Source: Chrysomallon squamiferum
Taxonomy: Eukaryota > Mollusca > Gastropoda > Neomphalida > Peltospiridae
Assembly: GCA_012295275.1 (NCBI GenBank)
Contig: CM022665.1
Coordinates: forward strand, 10,986,976-11,050,975
DNA: 64,000 nucleotides
Reading direction: 5' to 3'
The notes beneath the pieces were generated by a model that saw only the letters and a program-made list of their open reading frames with translations, had not been told where the DNA came from and ran no database searches. Positions 38,530 through 52,400 of this stretch are shown here, piece after piece (position 1 is the stretch's first letter; each line of letters opens with the position of its first letter). The position numbers and the translations under genes were made by a program.

Positions 38530-39120
38530 GATATTGTTATTGTACTTGTATTCAGAGCATTAAAACAAAGGTTACAGTATTAGTATTTAGATGTTTGTGG
38601 CTAGTTACAATATTTATTTTTAGACCATCATGACTATTGTTACACTGCTTGTATTTAGAACATTATGACTGTTATTACATTACTTGCATTTAGACCATCA
38701 TGACTATTGTTACACTGCTTGTATTAAGAACATTTTGCTTTCTGTTACAGTACTTTTGTTTGACTGTTATCACTAGTTACAATATTAGCATTTACAACAC
38801 TGAACAAGTACAGTTACTCAACTTGCATTTAGATTTTTAAGACTGCTGTTACCAAACATTTAGGATGTTACAGTAATTGTGAATATACAGTAACTGTATT
38901 CAAAGCAGAAAGATACCACAGCAATATTTATAATTAGGGTACAAAGATTTAAATCCTTTATACAAAACATTAATTCAGATTATTAAATAAACTGCTGCAG
39001 TACAAGTGTTTTGAGCATTAAAACATCTTCTGGATGTTTCTACTCAGAGCATTAATGCAACTGATAAATATTTGTGTTCAAAACTACAATGGTCAGACGT
39101 TTGTATTTAATATTAATTTA
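38530..39120. repeat. Degenerate minisatellite family A, about 43-bp unit
   Basis: Units such as TTTAGACCATCATGACTATT, GTTACACTGCTTGTATTTAG and AACATTATGACTGTTATTAC repeat. The same family occurs at 54120-54430. Confidence 0.88.
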
Positions 39121-39139
39121 TTTTCAGATATTTGTAGTT

Positions 39140-39260
39140 ACGGTTGACACATATTCAGAGATTTGTATTTAAAACATACATTCAGAGATTTGTATTCAAA
39201 ACATACATTCAGAGATTTGTATTCTAAACTTACATTCAGAAATTTGTATTCAAGACTGAT
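39140..39260. repeat. Minisatellite, 27-bp unit, four to five copies
   Basis: TTCAGAGATTTGTATTCAAA starts at 39181 and again at 39208. It codes an artificial nine-residue repeat. Confidence 0.92.
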
Positions 39261-40329
39261 TAATATTCACAATATTGAAACTAAGGCTTTTTCTAATCAT
39301 TTTGTTTACCAAGCTGCTTTTTTCAAAAAAAAAGGAAGTGATTATGAAGTGCAATTATAGCAGAGAACAGAGCACACCAAACACATGTGCATGTGTTTTA
39401 GGTGGAATTTTTATAGTCTTCCCAAACACTACCTGACTGCTCCATTTACAAACCTATATAAACACCAAATACCAAGTGAAATACTACAGCTATTTTTTTT
39501 TTTTTTTTTTTAAATATGTTATCTTTGTCAAGTAAATAAACATGACATTGGTTGTTGTTTTTTTTTTTTTTTTTTTTGGTCTTATATATTTTTTTCTTTG
39601 CTCCTGTAATGCAAGGAAAGGAATAATAAAAATAATATATACATTGTTTTTCACCATATATATCTCTGTATCAGTTTTAGAGAATATTCAATAAAACTTA
39701 CCCAGTGATAAATAATGAAACAATTAAAATAAAAAGTCAACACCACCACCACCAACATAGGTTACAACATCCACTGGACTAACTATAATCAATATTTATA
39801 ATTAATTATTCTTTTTTAAAAATATCTTGGTATTTTGTTTTCATTTTCCCAATTTAAAGTATTCTAACATTTTTGTAAGTTTTTTTGTGTTTTTTCTGGG
39901 GGGGGGGGCAACATCCATTTAAAATATATTTATAAATCATTTAACAATACTAATAAATAAAAACATAGATAATTTTAATCTTACTCTAAGTCTATTAAAA
40001 AAAAAAAAAAAAAAAATATTAAATCTTCTCACAATTACTATTGTTATTAGCCATGTGAGGAACCCCAAAGAAGAACCTTGTGCCACCTTTGACCCATTTG
40101 ATCTTACTAATGACCTCCAGCATAGACAGACATATGCAGATAGTTGTGAGGATGTATAAGCAGACAGATAAAGAATTCAAACTCTGCACCTGAAGCCCTG
40201 CCCACACAGGATTTGTGGCTGCCTTAGCAACAGACCACTTAAAGGGGCAATAATAAACAGCACTACAGAAACCTGTTAACTTTTTCTTTCTTTTTCTTTA
40301 AATTCTTTAAATTTTATGTACTGTAATGG

Positions 40330-40525
40330 TTATTATCTTCATTTCAAAAATATTATTTATTTTTAGTTTTGAAATTTATTTACATTTTACTTATATTTTT
40401 CAAAAATTCTCTAAATCTGTCTTAGTTTTATATTAATTTAAATTTTTACTTACATTTTTCAAACATTCTTTAGATCTATTTTAGTTTTAAATTTATGTTA
40501 AATTACTTTTTCAAAAAGTATTTAA
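40330..40525. repeat. Degenerate tandem repeat, about 63 bp, three copies
   Basis: ACTTATATTTTTCAAAAATT, ACTTACATTTTTCAAACATT and TTACTTTTTCAAAAAG are followed by CTTAGTTTTA or TTTAGTTTTA. Confidence 0.75.
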
Positions 40526-41482
40526 AAATCTCTTAAGTTATATTCAGTATTTAAAAATAAAAAATTATAACAATTTAAATTACTTTTTAAAAATTAGTTA
40601 TTATCCAGCTATTTAACATATCATCTCTTTATCATAATATTTTATTTTTATTCATGACCTAAAATAAATTATATATTTAATTAGTAGATAAAAATTAAAT
40701 TCTAAATTCAGAAATTTATTAAAATAGTTTAAAAAATATATATATAAAAAATTAAAAATTAACATTGAATATTAAAAAAAAAAAAAACATGTAAATTAAA
40801 AAAAAAAAATATCAGCTAAGGAAATTTAATTTTAAAAACTTCATTATTCAAGTTTTGATGCACTAAAGAATTTTTTTTTTTTATCTTTTCAAAAACTATT
40901 GCCACAGATCAGGAAAGTAGGCTCACCAATAAAAAGATTAAAGAATATGTTAGCCAATAAAACAGCTGGTATTTAAGTAGTTCTATTAACATTAAACAGT
41001 GGGATTTCCATTACAGTCCCAGGCATTCTACTTCAGTGATTAACAAAATAGTCAGGTTTTGTGACTGTCCGATTTATTTTATGTATATTTAGTTTTCATT
41101 AAAAAATATATTAATAAAATTTGGGAAATTACATTCCTTAATTTTATAGCTTGAGTTTTATATGTTAAACATTTGTTTGTGAATAAATTTATGTTTTTTA
41201 TGGGTTTTTTTAATAGAGTATTTTTTATTTATTTTTTAATAAAATTTTGGGAAATAATATCGAATTAAATATTTAATATCTTTCGTTTTGCATTTAAAAG
41301 ACAATTTCTGAATAAAATAGCATCATGTTTGTAAGATACAGTTTTGTACAATTTTATACAATTTTGAAGGAAACATAACCTTTTTAAGAATCCAGTATTT
41401 TGAGTTTTGCAAGTAAATAACAGATTTTACAAAAATATTTAATTCAGAAGACATTCTGATTTCTGTTAAATGTTACAACAGT

Positions 41483-41484
<2 letters not shown>

Positions 41485-41521
<37 letters not shown>
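41485..41521 (+). repeat. Poly(A) run, about 37 bp
   Basis: Longest homopolymer seen in the window. Other runs over about 20 bp lie near 353, 818, 3450, 4564, 16534, 30340, 37840 and 60530. Confidence 0.96.
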
Positions 41522-41524
<3 letters not shown>

Positions 41525-41877
41525 CATATTTTTAGGGCTTTCCAAATAAATATCCATTTCAGAATGTAAATTTTTTTTGTAAGTGTTTTGACTTTTCTTG
41601 TGTTTTACAGTAAAGGAAAAATAGATATAAAAGTAATCTATTGTTTATGTCATATATACTGAATGAGAGACAACTCGATGCATGTAGGAAATGGGGTTTA
41701 TTCTCTGTAAAGTACTACAGCTCAAATTCCAGAGGTAGACAAGGAGTTAAAAAAAAAAAAAAATATGTATGACATATTTATACACCAAATACATTTTCAA
41801 ATTAGTTTTACTTCATTTCTAAAAAATAGAAACATTACCATTTCCTCAAAATTAATAATAGAGATACCTTAATAATA

Positions 41878-42069
41878 TTTATTCATGAATTAATATTATT
41901 TTTCTTTTTTTAAACAAAATAACATGGCGCACTTATGAAATGCTTATGACATCAAATATATTACATCTTTAGCACTGACCTATTTACAGAAACCATCTGT
42001 GCAATGGTAGTATTTACAAGACATAATGACATAGTCAAAACAATGTGACATATGTACAGAGACAGTATT

Positions 42070-42147
<78 letters not shown>

Positions 42148-42199
42148 GGCATTGACTTTACAAATAAGTGTACATCCCCCTGCATTCTGGCAATTTCTC
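41878..42199 (-). other. Putative 3' UTR of the NELL-like gene
   Basis: If the gene ends at 42200, its 3' UTR would start here and run through a perfect AAT/ATT array (42072-42148). The first AATAAA hexamer I noted on the minus strand lies at 41878-41883. In such AT-rich DNA that hexamer is weak evidence. Confidence 0.35.
42072..42148. repeat. (AAT)n microsatellite, about 25 perfect copies
   Basis: Uninterrupted AAT repeats sit 50-130 bp downstream of the predicted NELL-like stop codon. They generate an artificial poly-Tyr open frame on the minus strand. Confidence 0.97.
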
Positions 42200-42414
42200 T
42201 TACACAGCATTGTGAAACAAAATAAGGCACAGGCACACCAAGAGCACAGTTCTGGCCAATGAGAACAAGGCGCTACCTTCACAAGAATAAGCGTCCAATC
42301 GGTTGTGTCCGTCAGCACACTGGCACGTATACGAGCCAATGGTGTTCACACAAGCTGTGTTGCTATGGCAATGGTGGCCTGTTTTGCCTCCTTCGGTCAT
42401 ACATTCATCAATAT
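42200..42414 (-). CDS. NELL-like last visible exon: calcium-binding EGF2 plus hydrophobic tail
   Basis: Acceptor TTTCTTCAG ends at 42415. DIDEC opens a calcium-binding EGF with six Cys (377, 388, 394, 403, 405, 417) and C-x-N-x4-Y-x-C. A possible donor after Glu-418 (42276) reads GTAGCG and lacks the usual +5 G. Reading on without splicing adds G-S-A small residues, a short spacer, then TVLLVCLCLILF and a stop at 42200-42202. That is the layout of a GPI-anchor signal: small omega site, spacer, hydrophobic C-terminus. The alternative is an exon of 138 nt ending at 42277 with further exons downstream, which I did not find. Confidence 0.75.
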
Positions 42415-43251
42415 CTGAAGAAAGAAACGAAAGCAATTAAAAAATAAAAATTAAAAACGATATATTAAACATTGATCACACACAAATATGTATGCACATA
42501 AAATTCATACATACATACCTACCTATGCACTCACACACAATTTTCAGGTACTAATTTGTTTTCTTCACAAATACTTATTAAAAAAACCAGTTACAGTGAA
42601 ACAGATAAACCTCGCCTGTGGTCTGCCGGATGTAAGCAGGGTACTGACCTTTCCCAAATAGCAAAAAGTGTACTCAGTAGATACACGCTTAATGAAAAAG
42701 GAATGACATATAGGTAAAGTAGATAATCATAACAAACTACTTTTTCCTCTTCTTAAGAAAAGCAGCTAAGATTTCAGTACAGAATTTTTTAACATAACAT
42801 ATAAACAACAAGAAAATACAAACATATAGTATTAATATTAATTGTTAAGAAAAAATTATTTTATTTCTTTTTATCTTTGTGTTGAAAAATATACCCACAT
42901 ATTACAACATTCATTCATTTTCTCTGTAATGCACACATATAAACATTCTGAGTGCTTGGTGTGTAATTTTGAAATGTCTAAAAATTTATATTCTGTTGGC
43001 TTGTCATATATACTGCAGGGTAATGGTCACAATGTTACATGATCAAAGATGGTATTATAATCTGCAGTGTAGCCAAGAATGACCACAGCTGACAAAGAAG
43101 CTGATATTACAGATTACTTGAAAATATTTAACTTTTCTTTTCTTGGTAGTTCAAAAATGATTGTGTTGTAAGCATTTGTTACATACATAAACTCACTATC
43201 CACCAGAAACACATATATAAATTTTACATTACATAAACACAAATACATTAC

Positions 43252-43314
<63 letters not shown>

Positions 43315-44381
43315 TCATGCACTACAACCAAACTAGCTTCACCATCTGTTCAGTTCCAGATTATGGAATATATAAAACAAATATTTAAGATTATATTTTA
43401 AGATGGTGAAAATCATGAATAAATACCAAGCTTTCAAATCATTTGAGTTTTACAATGAAAACCATTTTGACAATTGAATAAACAGAAATCATGCATCTTT
43501 TTATTTCATAATTTTAAAAGGTTATTTTTAAATGAGCAAGTAAGTTATTGCAGAGCCAAAATGGTTATTTCAAGATGTTTAAATAGAGAATCTTAAATAT
43601 TTACATTAAATGGCTATTACAAAGACCAATGTGTTTAGATTTGCATTCCTTCTCTGTGAAGATCTGAGCTCCATTTGAACTCATCATCAATAACCATCTC
43701 ACAGAGACAGGTAATAATGATGGGATTAGGTACAAATGTAAGAATGACCATGAATAATTGCACTCAGTGCAAAGGGACACTAACTGACCATCATTAATAA
43801 CTCCACTGACAAGTCCAACCCAGTGACCTAAACATGAAAAATGACCATTTAAAAATCTGACATGAACATCTCAAATACTCTCCATACATACATATATACA
43901 GACAAAATTTTAAAGCCAAATTAACAGCATGAAAGAAAAACTGGGCTAATTTTAGACAGAAACATAAACTCTCCTTCAAACACCTTTCAAACTAAATGAT
44001 CCTTAGGAAGAAAACCCTCAAGTCCAAATTATCCTTAAGAAAACCCCTTAAAACTATCCTTAAGAAAAACAGTTAAACTGTCCAAAGGAAAATTCATGAA
44101 AAATTATAATTTGAAAGTTTGAAACTGATATTTTTTCCAAATATATAGACACATAACAGCTAAGAGAAAAGGGAAAAAGGAGACCCCCCCCCCAAAAAAA
44201 AAGCATGATATAAGATAAATTGTTTGTTTAACTAGAAAACTAATGGATGATTACAGGAAGTATTTTTATTTGGAATAAATATTAACTGTCATAACATTTT
44301 TACCCAACTAATCTATCTATTTATCTACATGTTATTTGTTCATGATTAAAAAACTCTGGATTAATCTGGATTTTATAATCT

Positions 44382-44424
<43 letters not shown>

Positions 44425-46438
44425 CATTAACAAGTAACATCTGATTTTAATATCATGAAGATATTTTGTTTTTCAATGCTAATTAAAGGTCAGTTGTAAA
44501 CTGATATATGAAACCTGGTGAAAACATCAACTGGTCAATACAAACAGATGGTAACTGACCAACTACTGTTCAGTCTTTGAAAGTCTATTAAAAACAGTCC
44601 TAATGTTCTGCCTGTTTCACCTGCTGTCACGGAACACCACATTAACTTTTACAGCTCACACACTTGTTAATAAAAACAACAGTCTAACAATTCAAATAAA
44701 ATTTTTATACCTCCCATCTATGATGTTTATCAAAATGGTTTATCATACAGTTAACAAGAAAATATCAGTGGTATTTTAAATTTAGCAAAATCCACGCCAG
44801 AGACATATTGGTAACACAAAACCTTTATGAGTCTGGCATTTCAAATTCTCAGAATATTAAAAAAAGGCTACATATAATGTTTGTTATTAAAATGTTCTGA
44901 CAAGCTCTGAAACAACTGAATTTCAGTAAATGAAAGTTGGAATTCTTGGGATTGTGGAACTTACCTTTGATCAGTAATAATTATTGTAAATAATAACATT
45001 AAAATACTTTAAAAAAATGTAATCATATTTATCATTTTGAAACATAAGTATTTTTATTAATTTGAGCATATACATTATATTTAAAGCTGAATTTATACAA
45101 AACAACTTTATAGGAGTCATGCACAGCTATAACTTTACTTCAGCCACATAACAATAACATTTCTTGAGTCACTCATAACTGTAACATTATGGCAGTCTCG
45201 CACAATTACAGCATTAAAACATGTAAGATGAACATTACCTTCACAGAAATGTCCATCTCCCTGGAAGCCTGGTCTACACTGACATGCATATCGTGTGGCA
45301 AGGTTTACACAAGTAGCATTAACATCACAGTCATGGCCAGCAGCACAAAAATCTGTTCCTGAAATTAAAAAAGCAAAATTAATAATTTAATATGCAGAAT
45401 TCAGCAAATTTGTAACCAGTGATTATATTGCCTCATAAGGTATATGTATTAAAGAAGGAAGGAATAAATGAAACCTTCAACATATTTTTTAATACAAGTT
45501 TTCACATGGGTAAAGAGAGCAAAAATACTGAGAGAGGAAACCTGTTGCTTATGGACTATTCTTTTTTTCAATTAGCATCAAATGATCTTTTATACACACT
45601 TTTCCATTGACAGAAAAGCACAAGTAAAACAGAATTAATTGTCAGTCATTAAGATGTATATCATAGTTTTAAAAGGTCAGTTTTAATAAGATTTTTACTT
45701 ATGTTATGAACAAAAACTTCAGGAAAGACCTACCTGCACATACTGGACAACACTCGCCTTGAATCTGCAGTCTCTCAGACTGTGGACAGTTCAAATGGGG
45801 ACAACTCTGATCTGGGTCCTGTCTCTCACACACCATCCTCCCATTCTGAAACAAAACATTTCTTATACATTCCTTCTGCTGTCTAAACCAATCAAGTTAA
45901 TGTTAAACATATCTTCTCCAATGTAAACCAGTGGAGTTAAACATTTGTTCTCCAGTCTAAACCAGTGGAGTTAAACATCTTCTCCAATCTAAACCAATAG
46001 AGTTAAACATTTGTTCTCCAGTCTAAACCAAAGGAGTTAATGTTAAATATATCTTCTCCAGTCTAAACCAGTGGAGTTAAACATCTTCTCCAATCTAAAC
46101 CAATGGAATTAAACATTTGTTCTCCAGTCTAAACCAATGGAGTTAATGTTAAATATATCTTCTCCTGTCAAAAACAATGGAGTTCATTTTTAACATATCT
46201 TCTCCAGTCAAAACCAATCAAATTAATATTTGACTTGAAAATGAAACATAATTCTGATTGTATGTTATACATAGAATTGTGGCATGCATGACATGTATGT
46301 CGGTCTCCTGTGTATGTGTAGAGGTATCTATATGTGAAGGAGTGTGTGCATACATATACAAGTGTTTAATGTCCATGTAAGTAGGTATTTTCTATATAAT
46401 TATGTTTGTGACATTTACAGGAGTGTGCATGTCCATGT

Positions 46439-46470
<32 letters not shown>

Positions 46471-49400
46471 AAAAACAAGATTCTGGAATGTATCATTTGA
46501 AAATTACAAGCAATAAGTTGAAATAAAATACTCACATCACAGGTACAAGTTACACAGACACGTGGACTGAATCCCTGGCCATGGTCATAATATTTACCAC
46601 TATAAAAACAGTTAGCTGAAAAGAAAGAGAAAACATAAAAGCCTTTAAAACTTTAAATAATTTTTGTAAAGGTTAAAAAAATAAAAAAAAGGATGAAAGA
46701 TGAAAATGCATCTTCAAAAAAAATCTATAAAATGAAATTGCTCTCAGACTGCCAAAAGTAAAAATTTAATAACTAAGTGAAAAATATAAGTAAGTTAAAG
46801 TTGTTTTAGAATAATTGGAATTGTCCCTTTTTAAAAATATTTTCATAATACAAGATCTTTTTTTTATAAGTATATATGTATATCTGTATGTATGTATAAA
46901 GGAAAAAAAATACATAAAAAAAATTTAAATCCAATTTTTTTTACTTCATGTTGAAATCCATGTAGATTTATTTATTTATTTTACAGTTTTTAAGGAATAT
47001 GTAATTGATGCAAACACTTAGTTAGATTACATAAAATAAATAAAATGTCTGAAGGAAAAACCAGATGAAAAGGAATCTTTATCAGACATGGAATTTTTTT
47101 TTACAAAAAGGTGTTACTATGTAAAACTGTTCTCAAATCTCCTTCAAACAAACACATAAGTAGTTAAAACATTCGTCAGTTTCCAAGATACATATATACA
47201 CAACTCTGAAAGCTTTTTGTTATCTTTGAAATCAGATTACTTTTTGAATTTTTTTTTTTTGTCTTGTGTTTTGTCTTGCATAAAGGTAAACTTCTAGGTG
47301 TTATACATGTCATATCACTGAGATCTCTTGACAGCAAGCCATACAGCACAGCTCAGTCTGGCTTGGTGCAAGATAGGGCATTGGCAAATTAAATAAATAA
47401 AACAGGTTGTACAGTCATTGATTCAGGGTGGGTTATGCTTATGGATCCAGACAGGGTTATGGTCATGGATCCAGGCAGGGTTATGTTAATGGATTCAGAG
47501 AGGGTTATATTTGTAGATCCACCAAGGATCACGGGAAAGTATCGTTCATTGATCCATTCTGAGTTACATTTACACATCCTTTTTTCTTCTTCTTTTTTAA
47601 ACAAAGAAACATATTTCTCTTTTTACTTAAACTCATTTCATTTTTGAAAATTATATCCATCACTTCATACACACCTTTTAAGAAATTATGGATCAGTCCC
47701 TGAAGTATGTGCTGAGCTAATCATAAAATTGTATAGACTCAGACATTTGTGCATAAATAAATCCTGTGGTTTTCTTTCTCAAAACAAACCAGTTTATGTG
47801 TGAGATAAAAACAAAATAATAATAATAAAAGTGCAAAACATCTTGTATTTGTATTTTCTGTTTTAGTCACAAATTTAGAAACTATATGGATACTAACTCA
47901 CATACCATATGAATATTAAGTCACATACCACATGGATACAAAGTCACATACTGTATGGATACTGAGTTATATACCATATGGATTCTAAGTCACATACCAC
48001 TGATATAGACTTCCTCTTATATCTATGGATACAAACTCAGTCACACACAATACAGATAAAGATTAAATCACATTCATTACAGATCAGATTTAGTCATATA
48101 CTACATAAATTGAGAAAGATAATCTGAAATGACTTTTTACATTATGATAAAGATAGTAAAGAGTACTTACTCAAGCATACAGGGCAGCATTCCTCATCAC
48201 GATAGACTGGGTTTGTGCAATCAGCAGGTGGACAGTCTATTTTTCTACATTCAACAGATCCATTCTGAAATAGAAATTAAAAAAAAAATAATAATAAAAA
48301 TAAATCAAACAGTAAACCAATCCATTAGCCATTTGAAATATACTTGTATCCAAACATTCATTATAAAAATGATCTGTGAATTAAATATTCATTATTCAGT
48401 TAGTCAGTTCAAACATGCTTATATCCAAATATTTGTTATAAAATTAACTAATGAAATATTCTTGTATTCAAGCAATCATTATAAAAATGTCTAATAAATA
48501 AATCAAACGATCTTTTAAAATATGATTATATTGAAACAATTATTATAAAAATAACTTGAAAAATGCTTATGTCAAAACATTATAAAAATCAGTATATGAA
48601 TTAATCAAGCATGGACATTTTTTTTATATACTTACACTGAAGGTTAAAACATATTTTTAATGAGCAAACAATCCAGGAGCTTGGCTCACCTAATCAAAAC
48701 ACGCTTTATTGTGCTAGAAGATTAGTATTAATGTGTTAAATAGATAGGATATAGTTTTACATTTCAGATCTCCACAATTAACTATGATCAAGAATTAGAA
48801 GGTACATGCAACAGACTACTCCTTTTCAATAAGCAGCAAGAAATACTTTACAAAGACAATAAAGAAGAAACCACCATGTTTGATAAACCAACTGTGAGAC
48901 ACTGGCTTCAATGGAAAATTACAAATTGTGTTCTAGTGAGGATTGATCCTGCAATCTAGCAAACATCACCTGTGTGTGATCTAACCAATTACTCAGCACA
49001 GCCTACTTCAAAACTTGTAATGAATTTAAACAAGGTATGACCCTAAGACTGAATGGGTTGGTAAGAACCATATTAAAATTAAAAACAAAATTTATTTTTG
49101 AATGTACCTCAGCAAAAAGCTAATTTACATTTTTAAATACATGAGTAAAGGTCTACAGAAACTCTTCTCGTAACACTTTTATATAATGAAATAAAAATAA
49201 AATTTTGGTTTCTAAAAATATCTACTAAAATATCATGAGATAAACTGATCTGATTCATCTTGTATTAGAGAAAAAAATAATAATAAAAAATTCAGTTAAT
49301 AAGATTTTGTTCTTTTTGACAGAAACATCATTAGCAAAATCCCCAATGGCTTTGACAACTTTCCGCTCATAAAACATAATTTCCAGCTCATAAAGCCAGC

Positions 49401-52400
49401 ATATCTGTTTCAACCTCTCTCACATGTTGTGATCACAGACCCATAATAAGTATTTAGATCATCTGAATTAGCTCCAGGCTGTATCAAATACACATATAAC
49501 AAAAAGAAAGAGTTGAGACATTTTAAAATGTATTTTTAGTGGATCTTGAAATACCAAGTCTTTTCTTAGAGATTATAACAGGGTTTCCAGTAAATTAACC
49601 ATGTCCATGAAAGGCAAGCTAGATCAGAATTCTTTGGTGAAGTTAGCTGTTTTGCCCATGAAAGGTATACTTGAACAAAGTGTTCTGGTGATGTTAAAGG
49701 CATATACAGACACAAAATATTGATGAAGTTAGAGACTGTGCCCATGAAAGGCATACATGAACAGTTTTATGAAAATAGTGGTTGTGTCACTAACAGGCAT
49801 TTTACAATACTTGTGAAGTAATGTCAGATAATATACCATAAACAAGTAAAAGCAAAACTAGCAATGAAAATGATAACAATAACAAGTAGCCATAAAAAAA
49901 AAAAATAATAACATAAGAAGAAGAAGAAGAAGAAAATAATAATAAAAAAAGCAATAATAGTAGATGTAGATGTAGCTGTACTAGTGATAGTAGTAGTAGA
50001 TGTAGTAGAAGCAGCAACAGCAGCTGTAATAGCTGTAATAGTAAAGGTAGTAGTAATATAACAATAGCAAAAATGATAACCACAATAACAACAGCATCAC
50101 CACCACCACGAAGGATGACAACAACAGTAATAATAACAATAATATACATACCCTACACATACAAACAGTACATTTATCTTTCTCCCAGACCTCGCCTTCT
50201 TTCCGAACTGTTCCATTATCAGAACAGCTTTTCAAACATTCACACTGTTCCAGCCCCAGTATTCTTTCTTCTGCCTGCAGAAGCTGAAACAGTACAAGGA
50301 CTATTAGCATCACTGGACTAAATGCAATAAATTCTAATAAGGTTATATTGCATCCCTGGATTAGCTACAATTAACTGTAATAAATGTAGTCTTGCATCCA
50401 AAGATCAGCTACAGTAAATTGCAATAAGGTAGTCTTGCATCCAAGGATTAACCACAATAAACTCCAATAGGATTGTCTTGCATCCAAGGATTGATTGCAA
50501 TAAACTCCAATAGGATTGTCTTGCATCCAAGGATTGATTGCAATAAACTCCAATAGGATTGTCTTGCATCCAAGGATTAACTACAGTTAACTCCAGTAAA
50601 GTTATATTTCATCTCTGGATTAAGTTCAGTACATTCCAATAAAGTCGTCTTGCATGCCTGGACTAACTACAATAAGCTCTGATAAGATTATTATTTATTA
50701 CTGTGACTAAATTAATATTTACTTAATGACATCTTGTCAATTTTAACATGATTAATTGATATATGTCTAGCAGAGGTTTTTTTTTATTGTTGTTTAATGA
50801 TGATTTGAAAGCAAGTAAACTTGCTTCATCCACCTCAGGGGCTTCTTTTATTAATAGGTATCAAAGGACTTTTTCTAAGTGGAACTTCTCACAAGCATGA
50901 ATGCACATACCACAGTATGTGATGTATCAGTAAATGAGATTTGGGTAGAATCAGAAATGGAAATTTAGACCAGGGAGGATGTTTGATTCAGAAATCCATA
51001 ATTTCTCGTGATTTAACTAGAACTTGACATCATGAAAATCTGGTAGATTATTTAAACTGATGTTACCTTCTAAAATTTAAACAGTTAATAAAATATATTA
51101 ATTAGATTTTAAAATCAAAGAAAAACCACAAAAAAATTAGAAATTCTTTAAGGAATACATAACAACCATTTTGAATAAGATAATGCAGCTTGTTGTATAA
51201 CCACTGCCACTTTACTTGTTTGTGAAATTTCCTGTAATTAAATCAAGGTGCCAGAAGGAAGCAGTAAACTTTGTATTTATAGTGTGACCTGAAGACACAC
51301 ATTCTGCACTGTAGCTAAATAAAGCAGTTAATATTGCCTTTTTATTATTTTTCTTTTGATAAGCCCTGGAATAATGTGTATGTGATTTAAGTGCAATGTA
51401 TGTGGTGTGTGTGTGTATCAATGGACAGACAGACACAGATTAATAGATGTATGTATGTGAGTGTTCAAGTCTGACTTTTGATCTGTGTGTAAGGATGTAT
51501 GTATATGCACACATGTATGAAGGTGCAAATAAATGAGTACTTGTGTGCAGACAGTATCACATAAATATAAGTAATATATTAAAAGGTACGTACCTTTAAA
51601 GACATATTTTGATATAAATTATACATATGTTTAACTTTTTCTTCCAAAGCTTGATACTGAGCACAAGTAGGACATGCTGAAAAAACAAAAACAAAAATAT
51701 AAAATTATTTTATTATTAAATGAGAAATACTAAACAAGCATATTAATTTCTCTTGAAATATTATTATACAGTATTATACACAACAGCCTGAATGGCTCAA
51801 ATAACAAAGAATAGCAAGCCATCTTTTATAATCCTGAATTTAAGATGTCATATACCATACAGCTGCAGATTTCAAACATTTTGTATCAGTGGTCTTCTTC
51901 ATAATCCAGTGACTGAGATATCATTATGCAGCACAATTTCAGTCAATGGTTCCCTGCATTCTATGACAATGCTCTACTTCGCAATCCAGAGACATCATTA
52001 TATAAGACAGCACTATTTCAGTTACAATTCCATGCATTCTAAGCCTGAAACTGTTTATAGTTCAGATATGTCATTAGATGATACATCGCAGTTTTAATCA
52101 TGACACCATATATTTTGTATCAGTGATCCACTTAATAATCTAGAGATGTCACTGGATGGTGCAGCACAGTTTCCATCATGATTCCCTGCATTCTGTGACA
52201 GTGGTCTGTTCATAATCAGAGATGTCACTAGATAATGTAGTATAATTTCAATCATGATTCCATGCATTTTATTCAGTGATCTACTTAATAATCGAGGTGT
52301 GTCATTAGATGAAGCAGCACTATTTTGTAATGATTCAAAGCATTCTGTGACAGTGGCCTGCTCATAATCCAGAGACATCGTTAGCTGATGTTCAGCTAAA

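Larger units (their letters stand above)
35690..41877. other. AT-rich DNA downstream of the NELL-like gene
   Basis: No EGF or VWC cysteine pattern with splice sites was found by eye on the minus strand here. It contains tandem repeats, a run of nine to ten G (39899-39908), homopolymers and a moderately GC-rich stretch at 40040-40250 of unknown nature. Confidence 0.55.

Noticed and set aside
10000-42199. Further NELL EGF or VWC exons on the minus strand
   Set aside because: Looked for DIDEC-like starts, C-x-C spacing and flanking splice sites by eye; none was convincing. A profile search would be needed to exclude them.
41980-42339. Minus-strand frame with a long Tyr run
   Set aside because: It is the AAT microsatellite read on the other strand, in a different frame from the EGF2 exon.
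43114-43308. Cys-Val-rich minus-strand frame
   Set aside because: It is the (CA)n microsatellite translated.
49802-50313. Leu-rich minus-strand frames running on from NELL-like exon e
   Set aside because: They pass through the GTATGT donor into trinucleotide repeats. The neighbouring exon f joins in frame at that donor.
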